A stretch of 64,000 bases of DNA from Smallanthus sonchifolius (lineage: Eukaryota > Streptophyta > Magnoliopsida > Asterales > Asteraceae): assembly GCA_023525975.1 (NCBI GenBank), contig CM042044.1, positions 15,920,501 through 15,984,500 on the forward strand. The letters run 5' to 3'. The notes beneath the pieces are model-generated. The model had not been told where the DNA came from. It worked only from the letters and a program-made list of their open reading frames with translations, and ran no database searches. Positions 12,330-25,131 of this stretch are shown piece by piece (position 1 is the first letter of the stretch; each line of letters starts with the position of its first letter). The position numbers and the translations under genes are program-made.

Positions 12330-14951
12330 TGTCACACCCCCAATTTCAACTAACGGAGTTTTACCGTTTGGGAAGTGACAAACTATGATCTCAGTCATTA
12401 GTTACATTGAACGACACTATATGAGACTAAAATGAAAATATCATAAACGATCAAAGTAAATGCGGAAGCGTATAACGAAAGTAAATGCGCAAAACAAACG
12501 CACCTAGAAATGTCCCAAGAGTTCAGTCCAAACAAAAAAATAAAATATATTTCAATTGTAGGACCCCATGCATATCCTATATGTGCACCTGTGCCTTATC
12601 TTAGCGACCTGAGAAAACATGTAAGAAAAGATGTCAACATGAGGTTGGTGAGTTCACAGGTTTCAGTTTGTAACAAAGTTTAACAGGTTAATGTACATTC
12701 AATATATAAATCAACACGTAGCTAACCCATATACATGTTAACTAATGCGCTCGCAACCGAAAGCTGACTGTTTATGTGTTTGCCTCCCACCAGGCCTATC
12801 AACCATGGTGCATGTTTAGGTCAATATTGCACCCGTTCAACCTCCAATCGGGTTAGCACGACTAACACGGGTGAGGTTTGTCAAACCCAGTAGTACTACT
12901 CAAATTACCTCGTTATGTTCATATTAACGGTCCTATGTGAGGACTTAATGATAGATGTGTACGCATAGTGAAACACGTGATAACATATATGAACTACATA
13001 ACCAAAAGTGTTTACGTCATGTTTTCTCCCCCATTTTTAAAACAGTAAAAGGGGACGTGAAAACTCACCTGAGCTGCGTAGGTAGGTTCACCCAAGAATA
13101 AGATTGAAACTACAAGTGTTAGCCTGCAACGGCTTACGTATGCCCTAGAATTATACACATAACAATTAGGGATACAATGAGATTTGTGACGGCGACACGG
13201 AATAAGGAACTTCCTAAAAGCAACGATCTAATGACCATGAGTAGACGAACGTGTCCACGAGAATACAGGATTCTTAAAATATCCAATTAAGAAAAACTAC
13301 GATTTGCGATAATAATAATAATATAAAAATATATATACCGTTTTTAATTGAGTTCAAGGATTGGAAATAATATATTATTTTATAAGCGAGGTTTCAATAA
13401 CGGATACGAGTTACAAGACTAAACCCGAGTCTGTGGGTGGTTTTTCGGTTTTAAAACATATTAATATAATATAATAATTATTGTTTTGAAAATATAAATA
13501 TTAATCAAAACATTATGACAAAAGGTTTTCTCACACACGACCGCGCCTAAGGCAAGGCAAGACCGCGTTAAGGTCACAGGCGCGACCGTGCTGGTCAGGA
13601 GCACTACTGTGTTTATCAAACAAAAGACACAACAAAACTGATCCCTAGGCACGACTATGTCTGACACGACCGTGTCTAGGGTTCTGAGGCACGACCAGGT
13701 CTAGCCAAGAGGCACGACCGGGTCAGAGTATGAGCCACGATCGTGCTAAAACTTGTCACGACCATGTCTCCTGGATATATACAGACACAATGCTTAACAT
13801 AATGAACCAATAAATCCAAATCCGTTTGGTTTCGATCGCGATTAACCAAAAGGACATGGGGGTTCTGCTAATCGGTTCATTTCGAGTATGTGGGTAGTTT
13901 AAATTTCAAAAACAACAAGTTCTGGTCGTTAATTTGCTCGATTGAAAAACCAAGCCCTAGTTATGAACACAAAATCAAATCGAGTAAATTCGATATTGGA
14001 ATCTGTAGAAAACATGAGGCTTTTAACAAGTGAAACATTTCGAATCTACCCATATGATTTAATTTCATTAAGATCATCTTTAAGATTAAAATCCCCAAAA
14101 TGTTTTAAGAACAAACCCTAGATTACAGATCTTGACAAATTCAATGTTGTTTGTTAAAATTAACATAGGGCTTTCGAAAAGTATCGGATTGCAAAAACTG
14201 TCCATGCGATTTAATTGAATTAAAAATGGGATTAGGGTTAGGTTCGATTGAAACCGAATCGTATGAACCCTAGAATTAGGATTTGATCGAATTGATGTTA
14301 TAATCCCAAATTGTCATAGGGCTTTTAAACTAATGATGAAAACAGACTAAGGATGAGTTTGATTACCATAATAGATGATGGATTGATAGCATCCGACTTA
14401 AAACGAGTGCCGTCGGCCACGGGGTTGATCTCCGGCGATTACCGCTGTGACTCCGACCAAATCAATGAGTGGAGAAGCTTCAGAGAGGTGCGATAGAGGT
14501 GTGCAGGCCTTCAATTTGATAGAATAAAGATCGAAATAGACGAATTTGATGCGTACGAAGAAATGGTCAACGGTTACAGTTTTAAAATCCATAATTGGGT
14601 TTAATTTGATAATTGTGGGTGTTAAAGCGTGAGATAATGGCTCAATGATGATCGCCATTAGAGATTTTACGTTACAAACTTGATATTCGAACGAATTTGC
14701 GTTTAAAGGCTGCGTTTACGTTTCAACTGGGCAAGAGGCGTGACCGTGCCAATAAGAGGCGCGACCGTGCCAAGGCACTTGGCGCGACCGTGCCTACTAG
14801 GGTTTCTGGTAAATTACAAAATCAGCCCTTGCAACTTCAGCTTTGACAAAATTTATCCCTTGGTTTTAGAATTGGGTTAACTTGGTTAGGATTTAACAGA
14901 ATACTTAACGGGAATTCTAACTGAGTTAGCTTGAAAAGTCGGATTGTCACA
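12330..14951 (-). repeat. 5' LTR of element B
   Basis: In + reading it begins TGTCACACCCCC and ends GGATTGTCACA, with the target duplication TTATC at 14952-14956. It differs from the other LTR by scattered substitutions and small indels, so the insertion is not recent. Palindromic GGCACGACCGTGCC-type words cluster at 13540-13770 and 14735-14795, as in the other LTR. Confidence 0.9.
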
Positions 14952-14956
14952 TTATC

Positions 14957-16786
14957 ACCCGAGACTCAACTCGTATTACCAATATAAATAATAATAACCT
15001 TACAATCACAACAACATAGTCTCAACATACTATGCCAGCAACTCATATCCAAGGATGCGCATTAACTCAACACTAGGTTAACACAACCTGCCCTAACATT
15101 AACACGTCCGACCTTAACCAAGGCTCTCATGATTAACTGACACGACTCATATACACGTCACATCACAAGTCCTGACTCAACGTTTAATCTAACTCTACAT
15201 GTCACATTCCACATGTCACATTAACATTATCTCATACACAATAAATACAACTCATTACTAGCATGAAAATTAACACATATTTATATACGCATGCAAACAC
15301 ATACCTTATCACCACACCCTCATCAGGGTTACCCTCGTCAGGGCATTAACACTCTCCGAGCTCATCATTATCCTGTTAGATAAATGTCACCATTGGTGAC
15401 TTCCCGAAGGATCTCGTCCTCCACGATCTCGTTTGTCGTGCCGTGATGACAACGATACAAACACAATACCCGCCATGCCACAAGGACAATGACATCAAAC
15501 ATACAACATAAATATAACCATATCATAACACACGTCATGTACAGGACTCATTAACTACACCTGCACCTTACACATGACCCTAACACAACATATACCTCAT
15601 ACAATCATGACCATTTAACTTTAAGCCCGACTCTCCCGGTCCAACCCTTAACATGTCGCACATTAATATCTCGCCTCTATAACTCACACACTTCTATGAA
15701 CACGCCATAAACCCTACGACTCTCAATTAAGTAATTTATACCCAAAGCACATTGGTTTAGAACTCGTGACTGTTAACACAATTAATTATATTAATACCAC
15801 ATAAATGTGTATACGATAGCCCCAAAACAGTAAAACGTTTAAAAGAAGGGATTAGAAACTCACTGGTTACGCCGGATTCCAATCCTTGCTCTGCACCCCG
15901 TTCACTCACTTGAATCCCGTACCTAACAACCGTACGATCACATGAACAAAATACGTTCTACACATACATCGTATAATACATAAAATATAAACCCTAATGT
16001 CGTCTTGCCAGCTCGTTCTTTCTTTCTCCGAAACCCTAGCCTCTCGGGTTTACGTATAGCGTCGTTCCTGGACTGGATAAGACTCTCGTACTCGAATACC
16101 GAACTCCCATGTGTGCACGTACCTGACCATGCCCATCCTAGCCATGCAAGAATTTGTGTACACAGTCCGGGTTCCAAACACGTTTGCAGGCCATGCACAC
16201 AGAGAACTCTAACCGATGCCATACCGGTTCCTCCATCATGAACCACCACACCGCTAGTCACCATTGTTGCCCTCATCTCCTTCCCGTTCAGCCCTAGCCG
16301 TGTACCACCCGACACCACCACCATGCACCACCATGTACCACCATGTACCACCACGTACCACCATGTACCACCGAGCATGCCACCTTCATATTCCTTACAG
16401 GGAGACCCTAACGCTTAACATCTCCACAACCCGCATCATCGTACTCCGCCCGTGCCAACCCGCACGCCGGTAGTAACACCCTCGTCGTCCTCGTCGGTTG
16501 CCACCATAGAACGCCACCTCAGCAGCCAACACCGGCCACCGGCTCCTCACTGCCGCCACCGGTACCACCACGAATAAAACTCCTGGTCAACGTCATCCCC
16601 AGGTTACCGGCGGGCTTTCTTCCTGCTGTAATCCACCACCCTACTACCGTCAGTCACTAGCTACCACCATCAGCCACTTGATACCACCATTACAGCCCGC
16701 TGTCTTCGTCCTCCTCTTCCCTTCCGTCGCTCGCAAACACCAATCCCGAACCCTAACAAGATTCTTAAACCAAAAACGTAAACGGA

Positions 16787-16835
<49 letters not shown>

Positions 16836-17225
16836 TTACAGTGAGGACGAGAATTACCTTGGCTATGATGAAGTTCTCCCGCTCGAGTCCACCACGGAAC
16901 CACCACTGCCGTCGGCTCTCTCCTCATCCGACTAGCTCCTCCTCTCTTTTCTCGTCTCCCTTCGGCCGCACGTACCACACTTAGGTCGTATGACCTAGGG
17001 TTTTTGCAATGCTTGGTATTTAAACCAAAGAACTTATATTCGGGTCCCTGCGTTTCCCACTTGCACATTTCAATCTTAATTTAGACATAACACGGCTAAC
17101 CGGACCCTTTATGAATCATTGATATACAATTCGGGCGCTAACAATGCTGATACACCTGTTCTAAAATAAGGACTCGGGTCACCTCTGACCCGAACCATTA
17201 GCTTTCAAAATTTTAGGATGTTACA
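14957..17225 (-). repeat. Right-hand part of the split solo LTR
   Basis: This is the larger half of the solo LTR. It holds a 10-bp minisatellite (ACCACCATGT-like units, about 16313-16373), a (TA)22 microsatellite at 16791-16834 and a hairpin at 16981-16998 equivalent to the one in the other family LTRs. The ORFs across it (for example 15938-16378 minus and 16670-17068 minus) show repeat-derived composition and no homologous reading frame elsewhere, so I do not call them genes. Confidence 0.8.
16791..16834. repeat. (TA)22 microsatellite
   Basis: This is an uninterrupted TA dinucleotide run of 44 bp inside the solo LTR. It is likely to be length-variable. Confidence 0.95.
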
Positions 17226-17230
17226 CGTGG

Positions 17231-18087
17231 TCGATAATCGCGTGGTAATGATAGAGGAACGACGAGGAAAGTGAAATGAAGAAATGACAAGTGCATGATT
17301 GTACATGAGATTTGGAGAATGAAATGCCTACGTTATACGCATATGAACGAGTTAGAAGAGGCAAGCTCATGCGGAGCATCAAAAGAGATAACGTGGAGAT
17401 TTTAGAACAATCATGATCATATTGTTCAAATCCCTAGATCATTGGAGGACGGTGATCGAAGCACTAACGATAAGCGGCGAATGCTCATCTATAAGACGCG
17501 ATGAGCGCAAGGTAATGTAGTAAAGATGCATTGTAATGGGGAGATGCTAAAAGAGATCAGTAAAGCTTTGCGCAGGTTCTTGGAGGTCATCTAAGAACGA
17601 GAGATGTATCACACCGGTAAGCCAGGAAGTGGTGCTTGAGTTTTAAGGAAATATCGTTAGATGGCAACTAGAGTATGGGATAAGAGGGACGATGAATGAT
17701 CCTAATTATGAAAAGCAAAGAATCTTACTTGGGATGAACATCAGGATGATGAGATCATCAAGGATATGCAAAGAGTTACAACATGGACGTCGTGATCAAA
17801 TCAGGAGAACAGAACAAGTAAGCAGGTAATTGTTGATGTGGGCCATAGAAGTGGAAATTCGAGAACAAGTAACAAGGGAATATGTATATGTATATGAGAT
17901 CTACAAGTCCCAAAGTGAAAGCTAGAAATGGAGATGACTTATTTAAACACCATGGATGGTGGCCGTGTGGAAAGATAATGACCTCGATGAGGTGTGCGAG
18001 AGAGAGTAGGTAAGCAAGAAGATGAGCGGAGTTAGTTTGTGCTGACGCAGGATTCGAGGACGAATCCTCTTTTAAGGAGGGTAGACT
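17231..18087 (+). other. Right part of the element A internal region and its polypurine tract
   Basis: There is no coding signal. The region resumes element A after the CGTGG duplication and ends with the sequence AGGATTCGAGGACGAATCCT, then a purine tract (TTTTAAGGAGGGTAGACT, 18070-18087) directly before the 3' LTR. The same arrangement ends element F at 52070-52109. Confidence 0.75.
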
Positions 18088-20632
18088 TGTAACATCCTAA
18101 AAATTCGTAAGCAAACGATTGGGTTAGTGGACTAACCGAATTCTTATTGAATGTCCCGGTTAGTAGGGATTACCTTGTAAAGCTTGATTCAACTAAGATA
18201 AAAGAACCGAGTAACCGTTTAATGTCTAGTTCAGGATTAAAAACACGTGAAACGGTTTTACAAGGACCCGAAGCGAAAATGGTGGCCATTTAAAAGCCAC
18301 CATTATGCGCAAACCCTAGTCATTTGGCTAGGGAGAGTGCGCGACGGCTGAGATCGGCGAGAGAGGAGACCGAGCGATCGGACGAGGAAGATGGAAGTAG
18401 GGACATGCGGGTATCGACCGGGGAGCATCCATATCGTGTCGAGGTAATCCTGTTTGCGTTTTTATACTTGTTTTGAATAAGATTATGATAAGGCCACTAG
18501 GGGGTGAGTTGGAGCCAATCAGTGAACGAATCGAGCGAAAACGAGAGATTCGGTGAGTATTCTGGCCACTGTTTGGGTTTCCGATGGCGGGAGGAGGCGG
18601 CGAGGGTAGCAGGTGAAAGGGTTTGGCGACACGGTCGCGTGGATATATTATTTGTCCAATTCCGAGTTCATTTGATAGGGGTTCGAGCAGCGCGAAGTTA
18701 GACACGTAAAAAAAGTGAACCGACCACTGTTTCGCTTTTCCGGCGACTGGTTCGTCTGAAAGGGTTCGGCGATACGGATGCGTGGACATATAATTCACCT
18801 AAAACAGAGTTCATTTGGGTTGCTTTTAAGCTACTCGAATGTTGGCGCACAAAACCGAACGTGCTTAAAGACAAATCCGCGCTCTGGAAGCAGCAGTGGT
18901 GACAGTGGCCGACACCAATATTTTCTGAGGTTGGGCATGTTGAGAAAAACGCTTGGATAGGTGGATCGGGCGAAACGAAGCTCGTATGGTCGAGATATGA
19001 GCAAAACAAGTTTTCTTCTCGCGTGGTGGTCAGCAGTATCGTACAAAAACGCTTAGAATGACTTGTACGCAAAGGTATGACCTCATATAACTTTATATTC
19101 ATTGTTGGGGACCATTTTGGGATATGAGAAAAATGTCAAGAACGACTTTCGGTAACGTTATTTAAGGGTTTTTGTACGCGAATGAGCCCGCCGGTTGTAC
19201 GATTTTGGGACGATTTAGACCGAGCTTGTAGCTTGATGGTCCTGAGTAATTGGGTTAGTGTTATAAAGGTCTAGTGTTGATCTGGATGATTATTTTGACA
19301 TCAGGTTCGTGTTGGACTATGCGTTTGCGGGTATGCAACTTACGGAAGGAAAGATTCGCAACCGGTGAGTTTCTAATCCCCCTCTTTAAATGTTTTAACG
19401 TTTTGGGGTTATCGTACACACTTATGAAATAAGTTTACTCTATTAAATGCGTTAAAGGTTTCGGGTTTTAACCTGATGTGTTTGAATATAAAATAATTGT
19501 TAAGTAATCGTAGGGCCTATGGTGGGATCATGGAAATGTGTGAGTTAAGGGTATGGGTTATTAATGCGCGTCGTGTTAAGGGGCGCATGGAAGGAGTCAT
19601 GTCGTACATTAAATGCTTATGATATATGGCGTAAGAAATATGTTATTCTAGGGTTATGCGTGAGGTGCAAGTATAGTTAATGTGTCATGTAATTGCTAGT
19701 GTGTTGTTTGTGTTGTGTGTTGGTCGTGGTATGTTTGCATCGTGTCCTTATGACACAGGAATTGGGAATTTTGAAGGGTGAGGTCCGTCGGGAAGTCACC
19801 AACGGTGATATTTATTAACAGGTAAGTGATGAGCTCGAGGTGTGTCGAACGCCCTGACGAGGGCAACCCTGACAAGGGCGCAGTGATGAGGTATGTGTTT
19901 GTGTGCATATATATGTGTTAAATTGCATACAATTGTTGAGTTATATATACTATCTATGAGATGATATTGACGTGGTGAATAGATGTTATTAATGTGATGT
20001 GTAGAGTTATGTCGACCATTGTGTCGGGATGAGTACGTTGTGTATAACTGTCGTGTCAGTTGGTTTGTGAGAGTCTTAGTTAGGGCTGGCTAAGCCGGAT
20101 GTCTAGAGAGTGGTTGAGATAACCAGGTGTGTGGTTAATATGTGCGGTGAAATTTGAGTCATTAGAATAGTACGTTCGATCCATGTCGAAGAGACTTACT
20201 GCATTATAATTGTGGGTTGAGTCAGGGGTGGTGAACTCTTTTGGGCAAGTGTAAGATAACGAGGGTTATCTATGTGTTAGTAATTCATAAAACTATGTTA
20301 TAAAGACTAGAAGGTCTTGGGTGGAAATAAATATGAAAATGAGATGAGTTGGCTTTTATTTAAATGAAGCTATTAGAACTCACTCAACGTAGCTGACTTT
20401 GTGTGTGCGATAGATTGTTTTACAGGTAAGCGTTGCGTTGACGTACCTTGGCTTAGGAGCGGTGCTACTCGGATTGGTGTGCAGACATTCGTAAGGTAAA
20501 TTTAATAACATTAAATAATAATAAATGACTTTAGAAAGACTTCCACTGTAGTTTGATAAATAATAAAGGTGTTTTAAAGAGAATGACCCACTAAGAGAAC
20601 CAGCTGTAGGATGCCCGGGTTGGGGTCTTACA
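18088..20632 (+). repeat. 3' LTR of element A
   Basis: This is a 2545-bp LTR from TGTAACATCC to GTCTTACA. A TATA-like CATTTAAAA sits inside a perfect 8-bp inverted repeat (ATGGTGGC/GCCACCAT, 18279-18303), followed by a second hairpin, CCCTAG/CTAGGG (18314-18333). It retains about 500 bp (19355-19854) missing from the 5' LTR, including a CCCTGACGAGGG tandem pair at 19852-19884. Confidence 0.88.
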
Positions 20633-21545
20633 CACTTACCAATTCACACTAACTCAATGTTAGCTACACACTAGTATTGGAAATAGTTGGGCCTGACATA
20701 CTATCAACGTGAGATCCACACCGTTTATGCCACCTCTATGAACTTCACACACGCTAGTCAACACGATTCGTACACTTCAGGGCACAACATCTCAACCCTT
20801 TGAGTAATACTAATTAAAAGCCTTTAAAACACTTGTACACACAATTTAGTGCAAAACCATTGATTAACTCGGTACATTAATCTCTCTCTCTCACACACAC
20901 ACCCCCACTCACCCTTAGAAACTAACTTACATAGATATAGTTATATAAGCTCATCATGCCAATGCAATTATGCTAGTTTATTCATCTAGACTTCCTTATA
21001 TGGACTTCTTTACACAAACAATCTCATGTTAAGTTATCTATATAACTCCATCCCACTTACTCATTAATTCAACATATTCACATAAGTCACTCACAACACC
21101 AATTCTACCAAAGTTATTCCAATCATTAAACACACAACTCACCTCACAACCCATTGTTTATCACACTATTCACACACACACACACACACACTTTTCAATA
21201 ACCCCCATGCATATCATAATCAATACTATCAGATTATTTATCATGTAGTAACACACAGTAAAACATCACACTACCAAACCCCACACCTAAACCTCACCGC
21301 TGAAACATCACATTTTAACCGCAATTGTTTATAGAACCGAACCATCACTTAACCACACATATTATGCACCACATAAACATGTTATCAAGGCTAATTAGTA
21401 CCACTAGAACTCTGATCATATCCCACATCCACAACACACCCGAAATCCACTTTCAACTTACCCTTGTTAATCCCACTATAAACGATGCTCACATATTTAA
21501 CTCTTAACACACGCGCGCGCACACACAAACACGCACGCACGTGAA
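20633..21545. other. Gene-free flank between elements A and D
   Basis: This is C/A-rich sequence with a short (CA)n run (about 21171-21191), a CG/CA-alternating run (21510-21540) and no supported ORF. It ends with GTGAA (21541-21545), the left copy of element D's target duplication, so before D inserted it was contiguous with 31539 onward. I cannot say what it was. Confidence 0.5.
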
Positions 21546-23172
21546 TGATGTTGTCTAGACGCTCTACAAAAAAAATAACTAAACCTAACCTAGACTCCTA
21601 AGTAATAAAAGGAATACCCTCTAACTAAACCGCACTGACAGGCAAGTGAACCTATCGAGTGTAGCACAGCTTAACGGTAACCGACTTATCGAACCCTAGA
21701 GACACTACGAAACAAAACATACTCTGACTCGGACTAAAGATTGACTTGGTTTGGGGGGTTTACTACACTAAGGATTATCACTAAAGGATGTAATGAACTA
21801 AGTACGAATCAAGCTATCAAGGAAGTAACTAGGATGAAATCAAGATATGGGAAGAATACTACCTAGGTCGGAATCTTACTTTCAAAGAACAACTTCTACC
21901 GATTTTGGAAACTATGATTGATCTGGGTTTCCAGGATAACTGCTACAGACAACCTAGTGGATCCCTAATTACTCTCAGGGTGTCACCAACTAAGCTACCT
22001 AAAGCATACTAAACACACCAGATGGTTGGATCACTTCTCGGGTATTTCCAACTATGATCAAGTACCCTAATGAACGGATTACCTCTCAGTCGCACCGCCC
22101 ACAATACATTCGAAGATGCACGGGGTAATCCTAGAATAACAACTATGATTCAGAATAGAAACAATCACTAGACACCTAAACCAACTTCCTCTCAGACAGA
22201 CACTCGGATTCCTAATGGCGAAGACTAAACGACTAATTCTCACCCCTCGGGTATTGAACTAGGAAGAACACTCAACTCTAATCAACAGTCAAATCACAAC
22301 TCCTATGGTCACTATCTCTAGCTAACCACACGCAATCAAAAACCCTAAAATCTATGATCACAATACGCTAATCGAACTGGCACACAACCACAATCAACAT
22401 ACGAAATTGAAATCAATCACACAATCAGAATTAAGCATGCATATTCATCACAATTATTAACTAAAATCATTTACAAAATCATAAAACCATCATTCGAATC
22501 CAAAAACCGATTAAAATCACAACTTTAGAAAATATTCATCAATTGACCTAGGCAGTATCAATGTTTAGCCTATAATCATACTTAAAACATCTTTGACAGA
22601 ATCGATTAAACAAAACTTAGTTCAAACACAGCAAATAAACGTAAAGATTCAAACTTGAAAACCTAGAAAGCTATTACAACGAACCAGGAATCCAAAAGCT
22701 TTGATCTTGCAATTTGATTGACGTTCTTACTCCCAAAATCGCCCAAGAATGCTCTCTAGACGACAAAGATACGAACCCCCCACATAATGGTTATCAAATT
22801 CTATTTAATTGAAAATTAGGGTTGTTCCTCGGGATTTAGGTCTCTCGCGTATCGCGAGAGGTGGGACATGGTTTCTCGCGTGTCACGGGAACCAAAATAG
22901 CCGCGCTGGATTTTTCTTTCCCTCGCGTATCGCGAGGGATCTTCTTCTTGTCTTCACGTACCGCGAGAGACTGGAAATTCAGAGTTTTGAATTTTAATCC
23001 TTGGACTTTATTCTCGTGCTCGTTTTCTTTGGGTTTTGACTTAATATTCACACGAGATCCTGTACACACAAAGTAGACTCAATACAAACAAAAAACGACT
23101 CAAAACGAATAGAAAACTAATCAAAACGACATGAAACATGACAGAAATGTATGTGTGCTTTGCAACACATCA
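21546..23172 (-). repeat. 3' LTR of element D
   Basis: This is a 1627-bp LTR, TGATGTTGTC to CAACACATCA in + reading. Near its right end are several palindromes of the CTCTCGCG-TAT-CGCGAGAG type (22842-22860 perfect, 22921-22938, about 22953-22970). Small ORFs over 22809-23076 on both strands follow the palindromes and are not genes. Confidence 0.92.
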
Positions 23173-23196
23173 AACATCCCACACTTAACCTTTTTT
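23173..23196 (-). other. Polypurine tract of element D
   Basis: On the minus strand the sequence just before the 3' LTR reads AAGGTTAAGTGTGGGATGTT, a purine-rich GTGTGGG tract characteristic of Athila-type elements. Confidence 0.75.
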
Positions 23197-25131
23197 AGTC
23201 CTCGAAAAAGTCTGCAATGGAATCATAACTAAGATCTAACTTTATAAACATCAATTACCAATTAGTTAAACATACTTACGCGTTAAAAAACAATAATCCG
23301 TATTTATGTCCGATTAAACCCAAGCACCAACTATCTAGCCCTCGTGATGTGTTCTAATTCCATTTTATACAACAATCAATCCATCTATGTGACTCACACT
23401 TAGAAGCTACAGCTCTACCTAATTCTGTTTCACGGTCATGTTTAGGCATGGGTTAAACCATATAGATTTGCCCACCACGTTAAACTAAGATTTACATATT
23501 TTTAGAAATCAATGGATTATGGAATGAATGGATGGGAATGAGGATTAACTGAAGCATAAGAACTTTCGTCTAGAGGCGTGTCAACCAAGTCACTATCCCG
23601 GAATCTAACATATAGACTAGATTCTACACATTTAAGGACATAAATCTTACTTAGGGGTATATTCTCCAAGTCGCTATCCTAGAGGGTAACACATAAGAAA
23701 AACTCATATTTCAAATTAATTAAGCTCATAATTATGGAAGTTGGGGATTGGGCGCCATCGAAACTCAGATTTATTCTCATAAAAAGAGAGTGGTGTGCCA
23801 TGAAAATTTTCAAAAACCTCTAAATTCTAACTTAACGTGGTGCCTATCACCCCATGTTGATAATTTCAGTATTACCGTTACCCTAAGATGAGTACCCACA
23901 AGATATCATGATTTTATTACGTGATTAATCCTAAGTAACACTCACAGGCTATTTAAGCTATTCAAACTGGCTGGGTCTACCAAAACATCACTAATTAGAC
24001 CCGTTTTCTATTATTTAAATCATTTAAACTCAACAAGTAGATCCAGTTGTACTATCATTCTCCATTTATTATGCAAAACTTGTATTTTCAAAGGACATTT
24101 TTCAAAATTTTTATTTTTTTGTATTTTTTGGATTTTTATAAAAGACACAAACTTAGACTAGACACTCACATCCTCACACTTGAAAGAGACTTTGTCCTCA
24201 ATGTGAAGCAAGACACACTAAAAATAAAAATGCAAAAATAAACAGGAAGCGACTTAGCTGGTAATGGTATGTGCAAACAAATATGCAGCCTCGTTCTTCC
24301 TTGTGTGCACCGTATAGCACTTCGGTCGCGGTTGCACACACTGTTGGGACATTCGTCCTGCCCGAATGGAGATTGAGTACGGGCAGGACAAATAATACCT
24401 GCAAAAATAACCCTCACAACAACCCGCAGCATTAAACTGACAAAGATAAAGGACTCAAACTGACTCACGAAGACTCTAGACAGATATGCAAGGACACTTA
24501 CCCGATGGGTGGTAAACACATAGACATGAATGCCACGGCAGGGCGGATCATCGGTTACGAAACTGTTCTAGTTTCCCATGGTCGGTGGTAGTCGGTGAAA
24601 GATATGATGATGATGTATGGATGGTGGTGGATATGTGGATGGTGGATTTGGGTGGTGGTGGGTGACGGGTGTGAAAGACCATGGGAAAACAAGGAGGGAG
24701 AACAAAACCAGGACTGCCTCGCGTACCGCGAAGACTAGACCGCCACTCTTCGCGTACCGCGAGGAGTGGATGCTTAGGCAGGCCCGACTGTTTTGTCTCT
24801 CGCGTACCGCGAGAGACTTGTGGACATGCCTCGCGTACCGCTAGAGACCCCTCGTTACAGAAAGTTAAGAAATTTTTCATGTTTTATACTTAGAATATTT
24901 TTGGGTTCTTAAAATTCTTGTTCACCAAATTGTTTCAAAACTCGTTCCAATGATAAAAACAAATGCAAAACATACCTGGAACGTCGTTCCCAACGGTTTT
25001 CCTCACCGAATCAAGCGTGAATCCCTGCAAAACACGACACACACAAAACACACTACCAAAAAAAAAGAAAATTACACTGTCTCAACCACGTACTGCATAC
25101 AAACTCTACATCCCGGGCACTTGCCCGAGAA
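23197..25131. other. Non-coding region of element D where pol would be expected
   Basis: No reverse transcriptase, RNase H or integrase motif is visible on either strand. Parts are conserved in element E (44247-44720 and 46320-46540), including repeated words of the type CAAGTCACTATCCCGGA and CTATCCTAGAGGGTAACAC. Four CGCGTACCGCG palindromes lie between 24718 and 24846. ORFs such as 24166-24519 and 24548-24880 (minus) have no recognisable features. Confidence 0.6.

Larger units (their letters stand above)
3876..14951 (-). mobile_element. Element B: Tekay/Del-like Ty3/gypsy chromovirus, full length but decayed
   Basis: This is an 11.1-kb element on the minus strand with LTRs of 2649 and 2622 bp, flanked by the target duplication TTATC (3871-3875 and 14952-14956). 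In its own direction the order is 5' LTR (14951-12330), Met primer site, leader ORF, gag, protease, reverse transcriptase, RNase H, integrase, chromodomain-like tail, purine tract and 3' LTR (6524-3876). That gene order and tail fit Tekay/Del chromoviruses. At least seven stops and several frameshifts make it non-functional. The outer terminal TG at 3876 has mutated to TA. Confidence 0.92.
3475..17225 (-). mobile_element. Solo LTR of the A family, minus orientation, split by element B
   Basis: The parts 3475-3875 and 14957-17225 together make one LTR of about 2.67 kb in reverse orientation (begins TGTAAGACCCC, ends GGATGTTACA). It is flanked by the 5-bp target duplication CGTGG at 3470-3474 and 17226-17230. 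The break falls where the reverse complement of the element F LTR reads continuously (CCGTTTATCACCCGAG), so the reconstruction is firm. No internal region remains, so this is a solo LTR left by recombination between the LTRs of a former full element. Confidence 0.9.
1..20632 (+). mobile_element. Element A: non-autonomous LTR retrotransposon, 5' end outside the window
   Basis: The element has a 5' LTR ending at 1260, an initiator-Met primer site, an internal region, a purine tract and a 3' LTR from 18088 to 20632. LTRs begin TGTAACATCC and end GTCTTACA. Removing the nested 3475-17230 insertion leaves about 3.07 kb of internal sequence with no gag-pol, only one mini-ORF. The sequence before the purine tract (CGAGGACGAATCCTC) resembles that of Tekay/Del chromoviruses, so I infer a non-autonomous derivative of that clade, of the LARD type. 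The second copy, element F, has the same structure. Confidence 0.85.

Noticed and set aside
15938..16378. 146-codon ORF with a WW-rich repeat start
   Set aside because: It reads through the ACCACCATGT minisatellite inside a solo LTR. The peptide repeat is only the translated satellite.
16670..17068. 132-codon ORF with an Ile-Tyr repeat
   Set aside because: It crosses the (TA)22 microsatellite and lies inside an LTR.
18328..19102. ORFs of 134-156 codons in the A 3' LTR
   Set aside because: They overlap on both strands, lie wholly within an LTR, and are not preserved in the other LTR copies.
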